DNA of 35,793 nt, from positions 1 through 35,793 of the forward strand of contig JAKACW010000045.1 in assembly GCA_021821045.1 (NCBI GenBank). The letters run 5' to 3'. Source of the stretch: Pseudomonadota bacterium. GTDB lineage: Bacteria > Pseudomonadota > Gammaproteobacteria > JAADHS01. Below the pieces are notes generated by a model, which had not been told where the DNA came from, made no database searches, and was given only the letters and a program-made list of their open reading frames with translations. Of the stretch, positions 1 through 8,689 are shown piece by piece (within the stretch, counting starts at the first letter, position 1; every line of letters begins with the position of its first letter). The position numbers and the translations under genes were made by a program.

Positions 1-134
1 ACGATGTGGTTGTTCGGCAAGCCGGCGAGATCGCCCAGCTTATGCGGGAGATTGAAGTGTTGAAAGACCGCATGAAAGCGGTCATGCCGTCGAACATCGC
101 CAGCCAAGCCGAGGAGACGCCGCCGCATTATTGA
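1..134 (+). CDS. slyX: SlyX family protein, C-terminal part (5' end outside window)
   Basis: The window opens inside this gene; codons read in frame from base 3 to a TGA at 132-134. The last residues, [15 protein letters not shown], match the end of E. coli SlyX almost exactly, including the characteristic proline-rich PPHY tail. The preceding visible part ([19 protein letters not shown]) has the heptad leucine/isoleucine pattern of the short coiled coil that makes up this roughly 70-residue protein. SlyX is widespread in proteobacteria and has no well established biochemical role. It runs towards the cobalamin operon, whose last gene ends on the other strand about 350 bases away. Identification is firm; the start cannot be seen. 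Confidence 0.9.
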   Translation, partial: DVVVRQAGEIAQLMREIEVLKDRMKAVMPSNIASQAEETPPHY

Positions 135-301
135 GCAAAGTGTGTTAGTGATGGCCGGGCGCCGCAATAAGCGCGCCAAAGATAAGGAAAAGGCGCCTGG
201 TCAAAGCCGCGAAGCGGAATCAAATTGGCGCGCCCGGGTGAGCCGGGAAACGAAATCGACCTGCCGGATCGATTTTCCGGCGAACGCCCGTAGCGCAGCG
301 T

Positions 302-345
302 AGGGCTTGAGAGATTCGAACTCCCGACCAACTGGTTCGAAGCTG
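302..345 (-). other. tRNA-like T-arm fragment in the slyX-cobS intergenic gap
   Basis: On the minus strand, bases 325-309 read GGGAGTTCGAATCTCTC: a 5-bp stem (one G-T pair), a seven-base TTCGAAT loop and the closing strand, which is the layout of a tRNA T-arm. It is preceded by GTTGGTC, like the variable-loop region of several tRNAs, and followed by AAGCCCT, which could be a 3' acceptor strand. I find no matching 5' acceptor strand, D-arm or good anticodon stem upstream, so this is not a complete tRNA gene. It could be the 3' remnant of a tRNA left by an integration event. The rest of 135-487 shows no convincing gene; reading frames across it look like random sequence. Confidence 0.4.
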
Positions 346-487
346 CCGGCGTCAATATAACTAATGGATTGTCATGTGTAATTTTGGGCGCCCGTTGCGA
401 CAAATGCTCAATTTTGCACGACTGAGCCGGACGTTTTACCACAAAACTTCCACACGTATGCGGTCCCGAATAATGCGATTAGATCGG

Positions 488-1222
488 CTATAGCAAAGCG
501 AACACGACCAGAACCGCTGCTTCCGTGATTTCCACCAGCGCGCCCGCGATATCACCGGTGGTGCCGCCGAGGCGGCGCAGCATGGCGGTGCGCAATGCGA
601 GAAATACAAGCGCGCTGGCAAGCACAAGCGTGACTCCGTCGGCGCCTGCCATGGCGACGCTGGCGATGCAGGTTGCCGCGACGGATCCGACCGCTGCGCG
701 TCGTGGTAAATGTGCCGCAAGCGGCGCACCCAGTCCGCCGCTACGTACATAGGGTGTGGATAGGAACAGCAGCGGCAACACCGTTCGGCCGAGGATTGCG
801 GCGAGGGCGATGCCGACAGCGTTCGCCGATTCGCACAGAGCGGCCAGTGCGGCGAACTTGATCAAAAGCACCAGCACGACGGCGGTTACGCCCATGGGAC
901 CGCTGCGCGGGTCTTTCATGATAGATAGTGTTTTCTCCCGGTCGCCATGGCCGCCGAGCCAGGCGTCCGCGCTGTCGGCCAAACCATCTAGATGCAACGC
1001 GCCGGTGATGCCTACCCAGATGACGAGCAGCAGCGCCGCTTGAAGCATTTCGGGAAGGTTTGCGAGTAACCACTGTGCGGCGACGAGAGTCACGCCGAGC
1101 AACATGCCGACGAACGGGTAGTAGACGACGGAGCGTCCAAGGTCCGCGTCCGTCAAGTCGCCGTCGATCCGCAGCGGCAAACGGGTGAGAAATTGCAGCG
1201 CGATAAGAAAGTGTCGAGTCAT
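488..1222 (-). CDS. cobS: Adenosylcobinamide-GDP ribazoletransferase (cobalamin synthase)
   Basis: CobS (CobV) joins alpha-ribazole (or its phosphate) to adenosylcobinamide-GDP, the last joining step of the nucleotide loop of adenosylcobalamin, at the inner membrane. The 244-residue length is normal. The family signature LHLDGLADSADAW is at residues 77-88 and IMKDPRSGPMG at 101-111; these acidic stretches bind the metal and substrate. Most of the rest is hydrophobic, as expected for a polytopic membrane enzyme. The ATG overlaps the stop of the upstream phosphatase gene by four bases (ATGA), implying translational coupling. It is the last gene of the riboswitch-led operon. No T-rich hairpin terminator is visible after the stop. 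Confidence 0.96.
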   Translation of the reverse strand: MTRHFLIALQFLTRLPLRIDGDLTDADLGRSVVYYPFVGMLLGVTLVAAQWLLANLPEMLQAALLLVIWVGITGALHLDGLADSADAWLGGHGDREKTLSIMKDPRSGPMGVTAVVLVLLIKFAALAALCESANAVGIALAAILGRTVLPLLFLSTPYVRSGGLGAPLAAHLPRRAAVGSVAATCIASVAMAGADGVTLVLASALVFLALRTAMLRRLGGTTGDIAGALVEITEAAVLVVFALL

Positions 1223-1824
1223 GCCGGCGCTGCGTCGTTGATTGTGACGTGGAGCGCTCCGCCGTCACGTTCGAGGCGGACGCGTCGCATGGCGCCGTAG
1301 CCGACCTCGAAGGTCAGCAGTTGATCAAGTGGTTGACCCAATAGATGACAAAGCATTACCCGTATCACGCCGCCGTGCGTAACCAGCAAAATACGTCGTC
1401 CGCGATGGATGTCGACGACGTCGTTCCATGCCTCCAGCACGCGCACGGAAAAATCCGCCAGCGGTTCGCTGTTAGGCGGCGGGTAGCGTGTCGGCGATTG
1501 CCAGAAGCGTGTCAGTGCCTCGGGGTTTTCGCGCGTCAAATCGGCGGCGCGGCGTCCTTCCCAGTTGCCGAAGTGCATTTCCGCAACCCGAGGCTCGATG
1601 TCGCAGGGAATGGAACGACTCAGGCTCAAGGCGTGGCCGAATTCCGCGCATCGTCGCAGCGGGGAGGCGATGATTCGGTCCCAACACGGGGAGTCTTGTT
1701 CGACGGCCGACCACATTTGGAGCCAACCGTCGGGGGTCAGCGGATCGTCGGTTGAGCCGCGAAAGCGCGGGCCGCCTTGGCACTCGCCGTGGCGCAGGAG
1801 GTCGATGTGTGTCGTTTCGTTCAT
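1219..1824 (-). CDS. cobC: Histidine phosphatase family protein, probable alpha-ribazole phosphatase
   Basis: A 201-residue phosphoglycerate-mutase-fold phosphatase. The catalytic RHGE motif is at residues 11-14, SPLRRC at 54-59, a conserved acidic segment AEMHFGNWEG at 81-90, and the second catalytic histidine in LVTHGG at 147-152. CobC removes the phosphate from alpha-ribazole-5'-phosphate (or adenosylcobalamin phosphate). Specificity is inferred from the operon: CobT makes the substrate and CobS uses the product. I chose the ATG at 1822-1824 because homology starts there; the frame stays open upstream, but that part is low complexity and unlike the family. A gap of 125 bases separates it from cobT, the only sizeable gap in the biosynthetic part of the operon. 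Confidence 0.9.
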   Translation of the reverse strand: MNETTHIDLLRHGECQGGPRFRGSTDDPLTPDGWLQMWSAVEQDSPCWDRIIASPLRRCAEFGHALSLSRSIPCDIEPRVAEMHFGNWEGRRAADLTRENPEALTRFWQSPTRYPPPNSEPLADFSVRVLEAWNDVVDIHRGRRILLVTHGGVIRVMLCHLLGQPLDQLLTFEVGYGAMRRVRLERDGGALHVTINDAAPA

Positions 1825-1949
1825 CCGTGGGTGAATCGCACGTGCAGATAGGTTGAAGGCAGAATCGCGGTAATCGCTTCGGGCATCCTGCCCTCTCGCG
1901 ATATTCGCACGTCCATGTGCATCGGAAACCGCTCCCACTTTCGTTTTGC

Positions 1950-3011
1950 TTACTGCGTCGATACGCTGGCCTCCGTGAACGTGGCCATTTCGTTGTGCAG
2001 CGCACAAGCCATGCGCAACAACGGAACGGCGACGGCGGCGCCGCTGCCTTCGCCCAGACGCATCTCGAGATCAAGCAGCGGTCGCGCATCAAGGGCTTCG
2101 AGTACGACGCGATGACCCGGTTCGGCGGAAGCGTGGGAGTGGAGCAACCACGCATCGGCGCTTGGGCAAAGTCGAATCGCGGCGAGGGCGGCCACGGAAC
2201 TGATGAAGCCGTCTACCAATGCGGGCAGCCCCATGTGGGCGCACGCGATATAGCTGCCGGCGAGCGCGGCGATCTCGAAACCACCGAGACGTCGCAATGC
2301 TTCCTGCGCAGACGTGACCGAGCGCAGGTGCAGATCCAAAGCGCGTTGCACGACGTGCACTTTGCGCGCGACTCCAACATGATCGAGTCCCGTGCCCGGG
2401 CCCGCGAGACTTTCGGCTTTGGCATCGAGCAAGACGCAGGCAAGGGCGGTGGCGGCGGTGGTGTTGCCGATGCCCATTTCGCCACCGATGAACAACTGGG
2501 CATCGGCCAGGCGCGCGCGCTCCGCCGCATGCCGTCCCGCCGCCATTGCCTGGGCGAGTTGATGTTCGGTCATGGCCGGCTGCGCGGTGAAATTGGCGGT
2601 GCCGGGGCCGAGACGATAGTCCTTTACGCCATCGAGCGGGCCGGTGTCGAACGCCGTTCCCAGATTGATGACTTCAAGCGAGGCGCCCAGTGCGCGCGCC
2701 GCCACGCTGATGGCCGCGCCGCCGCGGGCGAAGTTCTTCACCATCTCGGCGGTGACGGCTTGCGGAAATGCGGAAACGCCTTCGGCCGCCACGCCGTGAT
2801 CGCCCGCGAACACCGTGATGTGCACCCGATCCACGCACGGCCGCGCCGTGGCCTGGAGTGCGGCGAGGTGGATTGCGACATCTTCCAACCGGCCGAGCGC
2901 GCCCGGCGGTTTCGTCAGCTCCCCCTGGCGCGCCGCGGCGGCTTGACGGGCGTCGGCGTCGGGCTGCGCCGCAGGAATATCTAACCATTCGATTGCCGTG
3001 ACATCATTCAT
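1950..3011 (-). CDS. cobT: Nicotinate-nucleotide--dimethylbenzimidazole phosphoribosyltransferase
   Basis: CobT transfers phosphoribose from nicotinate mononucleotide to the lower-ligand base, normally 5,6-dimethylbenzimidazole, giving alpha-ribazole phosphate in the cytoplasm. Visible family motifs: [15 protein letters not shown] near residues 32-46, [16 protein letters not shown] near 68-83, [11 protein letters not shown] at 175-185, and LRLGEG-type [10 protein letters not shown] near 316-325 with the glutamate (about E321) that acts as catalytic base in Salmonella CobT. Length about 353 residues, normal. A GTG at 3020 is in frame, but the ATG at 3009-3011 has a better spaced AAAGGTGA ribosome-binding site. 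The start overlaps the end of cobU. No bluB or other dimethylbenzimidazole synthesis gene is in the window. Confidence 0.95.
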   Translation of the reverse strand: MNDVTAIEWLDIPAAQPDADARQAAAARQGELTKPPGALGRLEDVAIHLAALQATARPCVDRVHITVFAGDHGVAAEGVSAFPQAVTAEMVKNFARGGAAISVAARALGASLEVINLGTAFDTGPLDGVKDYRLGPGTANFTAQPAMTEHQLAQAMAAGRHAAERARLADAQLFIGGEMGIGNTTAATALACVLLDAKAESLAGPGTGLDHVGVARKVHVVQRALDLHLRSVTSAQEALRRLGGFEIAALAGSYIACAHMGLPALVDGFISSVAALAAIRLCPSADAWLLHSHASAEPGHRVVLEALDARPLLDLEMRLGEGSGAAVAVPLLRMACALHNEMATFTEASVSTQ

Positions 3012-3585
3012 CGGGATCACCTTTCAAGAAATGAGGCAGACCGGCCACGGTGAAAATCACTTGCTCGCAGCGTTGCGCCAGGGCCTGGTGGAGCAGCCCC
3101 ACTTCGTCGCAATAGCGGCGCGACAACTCGCCCAGCGGCGTTACCCCCATGTTTGTTTCATTGCTTACAAAAATGACTTGGCCGGGCAAGGCGGGTAGCA
3201 CCGCGAGCAGTGCCTCGTGTTCGCGCTCGAACGCTGCGCTGTCTTCGGACAAGAGCAGGTGGGTCAGCCACAGCGTGAGGCAGTCGACCACCACGCAGTG
3301 TCCGTCTCGGCACACGCCGGCGAGCGCGGACGCCAGTCGCAGCGGTTCTTCTATCAGACCCCAATGTTGCGGCCGACGCAGACGATGGGATGCGATGCGG
3401 GCGCGCATCTCGTCGTCCTGCGCCGTGGCGGTGGCCATGTAGGTGACCGGCAGGCCGCTTTCGGTGGCAAGCCGTTCGGCCAGGCGACTCTTACCCGAGC
3501 GCACGCCACCGAGAATGAGTGTTTTGCGGTGAGTCGTGCCGAAATCGGCGGCATCGCCCGGAGTCATCGGTGTGGGAATAGTCAT
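3004..3585 (-). CDS. cobU: Bifunctional adenosylcobinamide kinase / adenosylcobinamide-phosphate guanylyltransferase
   Basis: CobU phosphorylates adenosylcobinamide and then adds GMP, giving adenosylcobinamide-GDP for CobS. The P-loop GGVRSGKS is at residues 26-33 and the Walker B-like [10 protein letters not shown] at 98-107. The segment [10 protein letters not shown] at 63-72 holds the histidine expected to carry the GMP intermediate. SNETNMG, about 141-147, and [11 protein letters not shown], about 153-163, are also typical. The chosen ATG (3583-3585) overlaps the upstream gene's TGA by four bases and gives 193 residues. The frame is open far upstream, but only as an antisense-like shadow. 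About 20 residues precede the first strand, slightly longer than the Salmonella enzyme. Confidence 0.95.
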   Translation of the reverse strand: MTIPTPMTPGDAADFGTTHRKTLILGGVRSGKSRLAERLATESGLPVTYMATATAQDDEMRARIASHRLRRPQHWGLIEEPLRLASALAGVCRDGHCVVVDCLTLWLTHLLLSEDSAAFEREHEALLAVLPALPGQVIFVSNETNMGVTPLGELSRRYCDEVGLLHQALAQRCEQVIFTVAGLPHFLKGDPDE

Positions 3586-4586
3586 ATCGTGTCCAGCGCC
3601 GCGTCTAAACGCATCCAGTCCCGCGCAGGACTCGGCAAGCCAAAGCGCAAGCTGGACGGTGCGCTGAACAGGCGGGTCAGAATGCCTTGGCGCGCCAAGG
3701 CATCGTGCAGTGCGGGTGCGTGCGGGGTACGCACCCATTGGAACAAGGCGCAGCCCCCGGCGGGTCTGAGCCCGTGACCTGCCAGCAGTAGATGCAGGCG
3801 CTTGCCCTCGTTCATGAGGCGGTGTCGTGTGTCCGCGTGCCACGGGCGATCGTTGAGCGCGGCCGTGGCCACCCAGCGTGCCGGCGCGTTGACCGCCCAC
3901 GGGCCGAGCAGCGTGTGGAGTCGCTTTAACAGTTCCGGATGCGCGCAGACGAAACCCACCCGTGCCCCGGCCAAGCCGAAGAACTTGCCAAGTGAGCGCA
4001 GCACGATCAGTCCTTCGCATGCGCTATGGCGGCACAGGCTGTACTCGGGCGTCACATCCATAAACGCTTCATCGACCACCAGCCAGCCGCCGCGGGCGGC
4101 GAGGCGGGCGTGCCAATCGAGCAATCGATCCGCCGGAAAACACGCGCCGGTTGGGTTGTTCGGATTGGCCAGCACCAACACGTCGGAGCGGTATGCGGCA
4201 TCGTTTACGCGTTCGGCGGAAACGGCGGCGACGTCATGGCTTGCACTGCGCCACGCGGCCGCGTGTTCGGCGTAGCCCGGATCGAGCACGCTGACGCGCG
4301 AGTGCGGTCGCATTCGTGGCAGGGCTTGAATCGCCGCTTGCGAACCGGCCACCGGCAGCAGGTGCGCGGAGCCGTAGTAAGTGCGCGCCGCCTGTTCTAA
4401 TCCGTCATCGTCTTCCGGCAGTCGCGCCCAGCTCGAGGCCGGCAACGCAGGTATCGGCCAGCCGTTGGGATTGATGCCGGTCGAAAGATCGAGCCAGTCG
4501 GATAGCGGGATCCCGTAGCGCTTTGCCGCAGCACGAAGGTGGCCGCCATGGTGAAGTGGGCGCGATTCAAGGTGCAGTGATGTCAT
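3582..4586 (-). CDS. cobD: Threonine-phosphate decarboxylase (PLP-dependent, CobD/CobC type)
   Basis: A fold-type I aminotransferase-like enzyme that decarboxylates L-threonine-O-3-phosphate to (R)-1-amino-2-propanol phosphate, the linker between corrin ring and nucleotide loop. STGINPNGWP, near residues 35-44, and the PLP-binding motifs NPNNPTG at 141-147, VDEAF at 171-175 and SLGKFFGLAGARVGF with the Schiff-base lysine at about 201 are all present. Sequence and neighbourhood separate it from histidinol-phosphate aminotransferase, its closest paralogue. Naming differs between species: cobD in Salmonella, cobC in the Pseudomonas denitrificans scheme. I chose the ATG at 4586; a TTG two codons upstream is possible. 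It overlaps the end of cbiB by about 20 bases. Confidence 0.93.
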   Translation of the reverse strand: MTSLHLESRPLHHGGHLRAAAKRYGIPLSDWLDLSTGINPNGWPIPALPASSWARLPEDDDGLEQAARTYYGSAHLLPVAGSQAAIQALPRMRPHSRVSVLDPGYAEHAAAWRSASHDVAAVSAERVNDAAYRSDVLVLANPNNPTGACFPADRLLDWHARLAARGGWLVVDEAFMDVTPEYSLCRHSACEGLIVLRSLGKFFGLAGARVGFVCAHPELLKRLHTLLGPWAVNAPARWVATAALNDRPWHADTRHRLMNEGKRLHLLLAGHGLRPAGGCALFQWVRTPHAPALHDALARQGILTRLFSAPSSLRFGLPSPARDWMRLDAALDTI

Positions 4587-5481
4587 GGACAAGCCACTCT
4601 CCCGCCAACAAGAAAACGACCCACAGCAGCAAAACGCGGCGAATCAGCCGCCATGCGCGGTCGATGTCGCTGATCCGCGCCGGGACGCCTGCGCCCAACA
4701 ACGGTCGTGTTTGCACGATGCCGTGATAACTCGCCGGGCCGCCTAGACGCACACCGAGACTGCCCGCGCCGGCTGCCATCACGGGGCCGGCGTTGGGACT
4801 CTTCCAGGTGATGCTTTGGCGGCGCCAACAGCGAATGGCGGCGTTGAAATTTCCCACCAGGGCATAGCTCAACGCCGTGAGCCGCGCGGGTACGAAGTTC
4901 AACACATCGTCCAGCCGCGCCGCCGCCCACCCGAAGCGGGAATAGCGCGCATTGCGGTAGCCCCACATTGCATCCAGCGTGTTGGCCAGGCGATACAACA
5001 CCACGCCGGGCGCGCCCGCGAAGACGAACCAGAAAATGGCGCCGAAGATGGCGTCGTTGCCGTTTTCAAGCACCGATTCCACCGTCGCCTTGACGACGCC
5101 CGATTGATCGAGTCCAGTGATGTCGCGGCTGACCATTAAGCCGACTCGCTTCCGCGCGGCGGATAGATCATTCGCCAACAAGGCGTCGCGCACCCGCCCG
5201 GCGTGATCTTCTAGGCTGCGCCAGCCGATGGCCAAGTACAGCAAAGCGGCCTCAAGCGCGCCACTCCACGGCAATCGATCGATTGGCAACACGAGCAGCG
5301 CGAAAGGCGCAACCAGCAGCACCACGGCAAGTGAACCCCTGGCGAAGCTGTCGGCATAGAAACGTTGCTCTAGGCGCTGCGCCAGCGTTCCGAAGCCAAC
5401 CAATGGATGCCAGCGGCGCGGTTCGCCTAGCCAGTAGTCGAGTGCGAGCGCCGCGAGGACCAGCGCGACGTCGCCGACCAT
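4567..5481 (-). CDS. cbiB: Adenosylcobinamide-phosphate synthase (CbiB/CobD family membrane protein)
   Basis: CbiB attaches aminopropanol (phosphate) to adenosylcobyric acid to form adenosylcobinamide (phosphate). The 304-residue protein carries the family's LALDYWLGEPRRWHPLVGFG near the N-terminus (about 13-32), SRDITGLDQSGVVKATVES around 118-136, ENGNDAIFGAIFW just after, and the later KSPNAGPVMAAGAGSLGVRL, plus several hydrophobic segments. The ATG at 5479-5481 shares one base with the stop of cobO (TGATG); a GTG one codon upstream is possible. With the neighbouring threonine-phosphate decarboxylase it forms a complete linker-attachment pair. The cobyric acid synthase that would feed it is not in the window. 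Confidence 0.94.
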   Translation of the reverse strand: MVGDVALVLAALALDYWLGEPRRWHPLVGFGTLAQRLEQRFYADSFARGSLAVVLLVAPFALLVLPIDRLPWSGALEAALLYLAIGWRSLEDHAGRVRDALLANDLSAARKRVGLMVSRDITGLDQSGVVKATVESVLENGNDAIFGAIFWFVFAGAPGVVLYRLANTLDAMWGYRNARYSRFGWAAARLDDVLNFVPARLTALSYALVGNFNAAIRCWRRQSITWKSPNAGPVMAAGAGSLGVRLGGPASYHGIVQTRPLLGAGVPARISDIDRAWRLIRRVLLLWVVFLLAGEWLVHDITAP

Positions 5482-6086
5482 CACAGGTCGACGCCCTTCT
5501 GCGCCCGCACGCCCGCGCGAAACGCATGCTTGATATCGTTCAGCTCGGTCACCGTGTCCGCCGCCTCGATGAGCGCCTCGGGCGCTGCGCGGCCGGTGAT
5601 GACCACGTGCTGCATGGGCGGGCGGTTCGCCAGATCATCCAGCACGGTCTCCATGTCCAGCCAACCGTATTTGAGCGGATAGGTGAGCTCGTCGAGCACC
5701 ACCAATCCCAGGTTCGGGTCGCGCAGCATCTCCCGCGCTACGGCCCAGCCGCGTTGCGCGGTCTCGGTATCGCGCGCCAGGTTTTGCGTCTCCCAGGTGA
5801 AGCCTTCGCCGAGGACGTGCCAGCGAACGCCGGGCTGGCGGCGAAAGAATGCCTCCTCTCCTGTAGCGGAGGCGCCCTTGATGAACTGGGCCACGCCGAC
5901 CTGCATGCCGTGGCCCAGTGCGCGCGCCGCCATACCAAATGCCGAACTGGACTTGCCTTTGCCGTTACCGGTGAGCACCAGCAGCAGGCCCTGATCCCGT
6001 TCGGCGCGGGCGATGGCGGCGTCGACCACCGCCTTCTTGCGCTGCATGCGGTCGCGGTGGCGTTTCTCCCGTTCCGTTGCGCTCAT
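5481..6086 (-). CDS. cobO: Cob(I)yrinic acid a,c-diamide adenosyltransferase (corrinoid adenosyltransferase)
   Basis: This enzyme (CobO/BtuR/CobA family) adds the 5'-deoxyadenosyl ligand of ATP to the reduced cobalt of corrinoids. The unusual P-loop GNGKGKSSSAFGMAARALGHG starts near residue 40. VGVAQFIKG, at about 62-70, LGEGFTWETQN and the Walker B-like LVVLDELTYPLKYGWL follow in the usual order. Its 201 residues equal the family length, and the N-terminus is rich in R, K and E as in other CobO proteins. It starts five bases after the btuM-like stop. In this operon it would adenosylate both salvaged and newly made corrinoids before loop assembly. Confidence 0.95.
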   Translation of the reverse strand: MSATEREKRHRDRMQRKKAVVDAAIARAERDQGLLLVLTGNGKGKSSSAFGMAARALGHGMQVGVAQFIKGASATGEEAFFRRQPGVRWHVLGEGFTWETQNLARDTETAQRGWAVAREMLRDPNLGLVVLDELTYPLKYGWLDMETVLDDLANRPPMQHVVITGRAAPEALIEAADTVTELNDIKHAFRAGVRAQKGVDL

Positions 6087-6091
6087 GGGCG

Positions 6092-6700
6092 TCAGGCGGC
6101 GGTGGGTTTGCGGGTGCCGGGGGCGCCGCGTGTTGCACTGAACAACGCATGCACAGCGGCGCCGCTAACAAGGTAAAACGCGAATGCTTGAACACTGGCC
6201 GGAAAAAATCGCATCAGCCGCGATCCGAACTCAACCAGCGTTGTGTCGGCGAAGCGGCCGGAGAAGAAATAGAAGCCGCCGCTGGAGATCACTTCGCACA
6301 GCGTCACGCCGGCCAGCGCGGCGCCGACGAGGGGCAACAGTGTGCGCCACTGAAAACGATGTTGCCCGGCATACCAACGTCCGGCGAACCATAGCGCACC
6401 GTAGGCCGGCACCAGAAAGAAGTATGCCAGCGTCAGGCAGAAAGCGTGGCCGCCGCTCACGATCTCCGCCAAGCTCGCGCCGCTTGCGAGATGGGGGAAG
6501 AAATCCAGGCCCCAGACGAAGGCGAGCATGGCCGGCAACACCCACAGCGGACGCAGATAGACGCCGGCGAGAAAAAATGCCGCCCACGACGCGGCGGGGA
6601 GAGTGTGCAGCGTGATGAAGTGTTCGTTGCGGGTCGTAACGATCAGCAGTGCGAGCACCGTTCCGATCATGAGTTGGTGGCGGTTGGCGAGTGTCAGCAT
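6092..6700 (-). CDS. btuM: BtuM-like membrane protein, predicted solitary ECF-type cobalamin transporter
   Basis: A 202-residue, very hydrophobic protein with about six membrane segments, preceded by a strong AAAGGAG ribosome-binding site and lying 31 bases after btuB. Size, topology and position between btuB and cobO fit BtuM, the stand-alone ECF S-component described from Thiobacillus denitrificans that imports cobalamin without an ATPase module. BtuM uses a cysteine near residue 80 as cobalt ligand and decyanates cyanocobalamin with it. Here Cys88 sits in the segment GGHAFCLTLAYFFLVPAY, between two predicted helices, and is my candidate; a second cysteine is at 135. No btuC, btuD or btuF gene is in the window, in line with BtuM replacing them. 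The assignment rests on memory of the family and on context, not on an alignment. Confidence 0.75.
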   Translation of the reverse strand: MLTLANRHQLMIGTVLALLIVTTRNEHFITLHTLPAASWAAFFLAGVYLRPLWVLPAMLAFVWGLDFFPHLASGASLAEIVSGGHAFCLTLAYFFLVPAYGALWFAGRWYAGQHRFQWRTLLPLVGAALAGVTLCEVISSGGFYFFSGRFADTTLVEFGSRLMRFFPASVQAFAFYLVSGAAVHALFSATRGAPGTRKPTAA

Positions 6701-6731
6701 GGCTTGCTCCTTTGTTGTGGACCGAGGGTGA

Positions 6732-8564
6732 TTAGGGCCGGTAGCGCAGCGTTACGAAAAAGCTGCGCTCCGGTTGGTTGAAGAACGCGGCGGTTTGGTA
6801 GTTCTTGTCCAGCAGGTTGGCGATCCGTCCCTGGAGGCTCCAGTCGTTGGTCAGCGCATATTCTCCCCGCAGGTCCAACGTCCCGAATCCGCCGAGTTCG
6901 CGAGTGTTGGCCAGATCGTCGTAGCGCGGGCCTTCTGCGAGCAACGTGGCGCCGAGGGAATAGCGACCCAGAGCGCGGTCCGCAGCGAGGCGCAACGCGC
7001 GTTCGGCGCGCCGCGGCAGGACCTTGGCGTTGTTGGCGCCGGCCGCACGGTTCTCGGGGTCGAGCAAGGTGACGTTTGTTGCGATGTTCCACGACTGCCA
7101 GTGCGTGGTCAGAATCGCTTCTAATCCCAGAATACGTGCTTCGTCAATGTTGTTGGGGGCCGAGATTGCCGCGTCGAACGCGATGAGGTCGTCCACGCGG
7201 CTCTCGTAGACGTTGATGGACCAATTCAAGCGATCGGTCTTGCTCGCGATGCCCAGCTCGATGCTGCGCGACTCCTCCGGACGCAGGTTCGCGTTGCCGA
7301 AGCCGGGAAAGTAGAGTTCGTTGAACGTGGGCGCCTTGAAAGCGGTTCCGTACGTAGCGGTGACGCGGAAGCCGGCTGCCATCGCGTAGCCCCAGGCCGC
7401 GCCGCCCGTGTTGTGGCCGCCGAACTGTTCATTGTCGTCTCTGCGCACGGAGATCTGCGCATCATGGGCACCGAATGCGCGTCGGTATTGGGCGAACAGC
7501 GCGGTGTTGTCGCGGGATGTGACCGCATAAGCGGTATCGCTGTCCACGCGATCGTTCTGCCAGTCCAGTCCCGCCGTGAGCGTTTGTGCGCCGCTGAAGT
7601 CGAGGTCGTTTTGCCACGCCGCGCTGTCGCGTTGGGTGTCGAAGCGCGACATCAGGACGCCGTTTTTGAAGTTGTCCGATTCGTCGCGACTTTGCCCTCC
7701 GGCCAGTGTCATCTGCCATCTTTCGCTGGGGAGGGCGACAAGCCGTCCGCCGATGACGTGTTGAACCGATTCGGATTCATTGACGAAGGTGCCGTCGAAT
7801 TCGTTGTCCCCCTTGGCGCGCAACCAATGAACGTCCGCTTCGAGCGTGTTGTTGAAGCGCTTGCCGGCGCGCAGGGTGCCGGACAGATTGCGGTAGCCGT
7901 CATCGTCGGGTTCGATGGTGAAGCAGCCGGCGCCGCCGGGAGAGGGCTTGCCTTCGCAGGCGTTGAAGCCCTTGGTGTCGGTGCCGCTCAGATGGGCGCT
8001 GAACCAGCTCTGCCCATCTCCGCCGCTGACACCACCGGCTACTTGATAAGTGCCGAAACTGCCGCCGCCGATGCTGAAGGCGGGTTCGATTCCGCGACCA
8101 CCCTTGCGGGTGAAGATCTGAATCACCCCGCCGATGGCTTCCGAACCGTACAGACTGGAGCGCGGCCCGCGCACGATCTCGATGCGCTCGATCAGATCGA
8201 CTGGAATATCCTGAAACGCGGTCGTGCCTGCGGTGGCCGAGCCGACTTTTATGCCGTCGACGAGCACCAGAACGTGATCGGACTCAGTTCCGCGCAGAAA
8301 CAGAGAGGTGGCTTTCCCTGCGCCGCCGCTGTTGCTGACGGAAAGCCCCGGCGCGCCACGCAACAGATCCTGAATCGAATGCGCTTGTTGGCGCTCGATG
8401 TCTTGGCGCGTGATGACGGTGGTGGAGGCCAGCGTTTCGTCCGCCGTTTGGGCGGTGCGGGTCGCCGTGATGATGACGCTATCGAGGTTTTCAGTGGCCT
8501 GGTTCGCGAAAACCACAGCCGGGCAGGCCAGCAGCAATGCCGCCTGTAAAGGACGCAAATACAC
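6732..8564 (-). CDS. btuB: TonB-dependent vitamin B12 receptor BtuB
   Basis: Outer-membrane barrel that takes up cobalamin using TonB energy. From the chosen start it has 610 residues, close to E. coli BtuB (614). Residues 1-20 form a signal peptide ending VVFA; a TonB box (DSVIITATR) follows at about 28-36. The plug domain has TTVITRQDIERQQ, LRGAPGLSVSN, FLRGTESDHVLVLVDGIKVG and IEIVRGPRSSLYGSEAIGGV. The C-terminus, RSFFVTLRYRP, is a last beta strand. I chose GTG at 8562-8564 because a GAAGGAG site lies just upstream and a signal peptide starts there; the frame is open through the riboswitch, which would otherwise give a false N-terminus. It is first in the cobalamin operon. Confidence 0.93.
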   Translation of the reverse strand: MYLRPLQAALLLACPAVVFANQATENLDSVIITATRTAQTADETLASTTVITRQDIERQQAHSIQDLLRGAPGLSVSNSGGAGKATSLFLRGTESDHVLVLVDGIKVGSATAGTTAFQDIPVDLIERIEIVRGPRSSLYGSEAIGGVIQIFTRKGGRGIEPAFSIGGGSFGTYQVAGGVSGGDGQSWFSAHLSGTDTKGFNACEGKPSPGGAGCFTIEPDDDGYRNLSGTLRAGKRFNNTLEADVHWLRAKGDNEFDGTFVNESESVQHVIGGRLVALPSERWQMTLAGGQSRDESDNFKNGVLMSRFDTQRDSAAWQNDLDFSGAQTLTAGLDWQNDRVDSDTAYAVTSRDNTALFAQYRRAFGAHDAQISVRRDDNEQFGGHNTGGAAWGYAMAAGFRVTATYGTAFKAPTFNELYFPGFGNANLRPEESRSIELGIASKTDRLNWSINVYESRVDDLIAFDAAISAPNNIDEARILGLEAILTTHWQSWNIATNVTLLDPENRAAGANNAKVLPRRAERALRLAADRALGRYSLGATLLAEGPRYDDLANTRELGGFGTLDLRGEYALTNDWSLQGRIANLLDKNYQTAAFFNQPERSFFVTLRYRP

Positions 8565-8689
8565 TTCGTTCTCCTTCGCACACACCCGTGCGCAAGCTCG
8601 TGGATGACACGGCATGGGAAGGGAGAGAGCAAACGGAGAACAGGCGAAAGGCCGGCTGCACCGTGACATCGCCCTCCGCAATGCCGAAC

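Noticed and set aside
302-345. A complete tRNA gene
   Set aside because: Only a T-arm is convincing; no D-arm, matching acceptor strand or well-formed anticodon stem was found.
3585-4020. Long N-terminal extension of cobU in an open frame
   Set aside because: It lies wholly antisense-frame to the aminotransferase coding sequence, has no family similarity, and the ATG at 3585 coupled by ATGA to the previous stop explains translation better.
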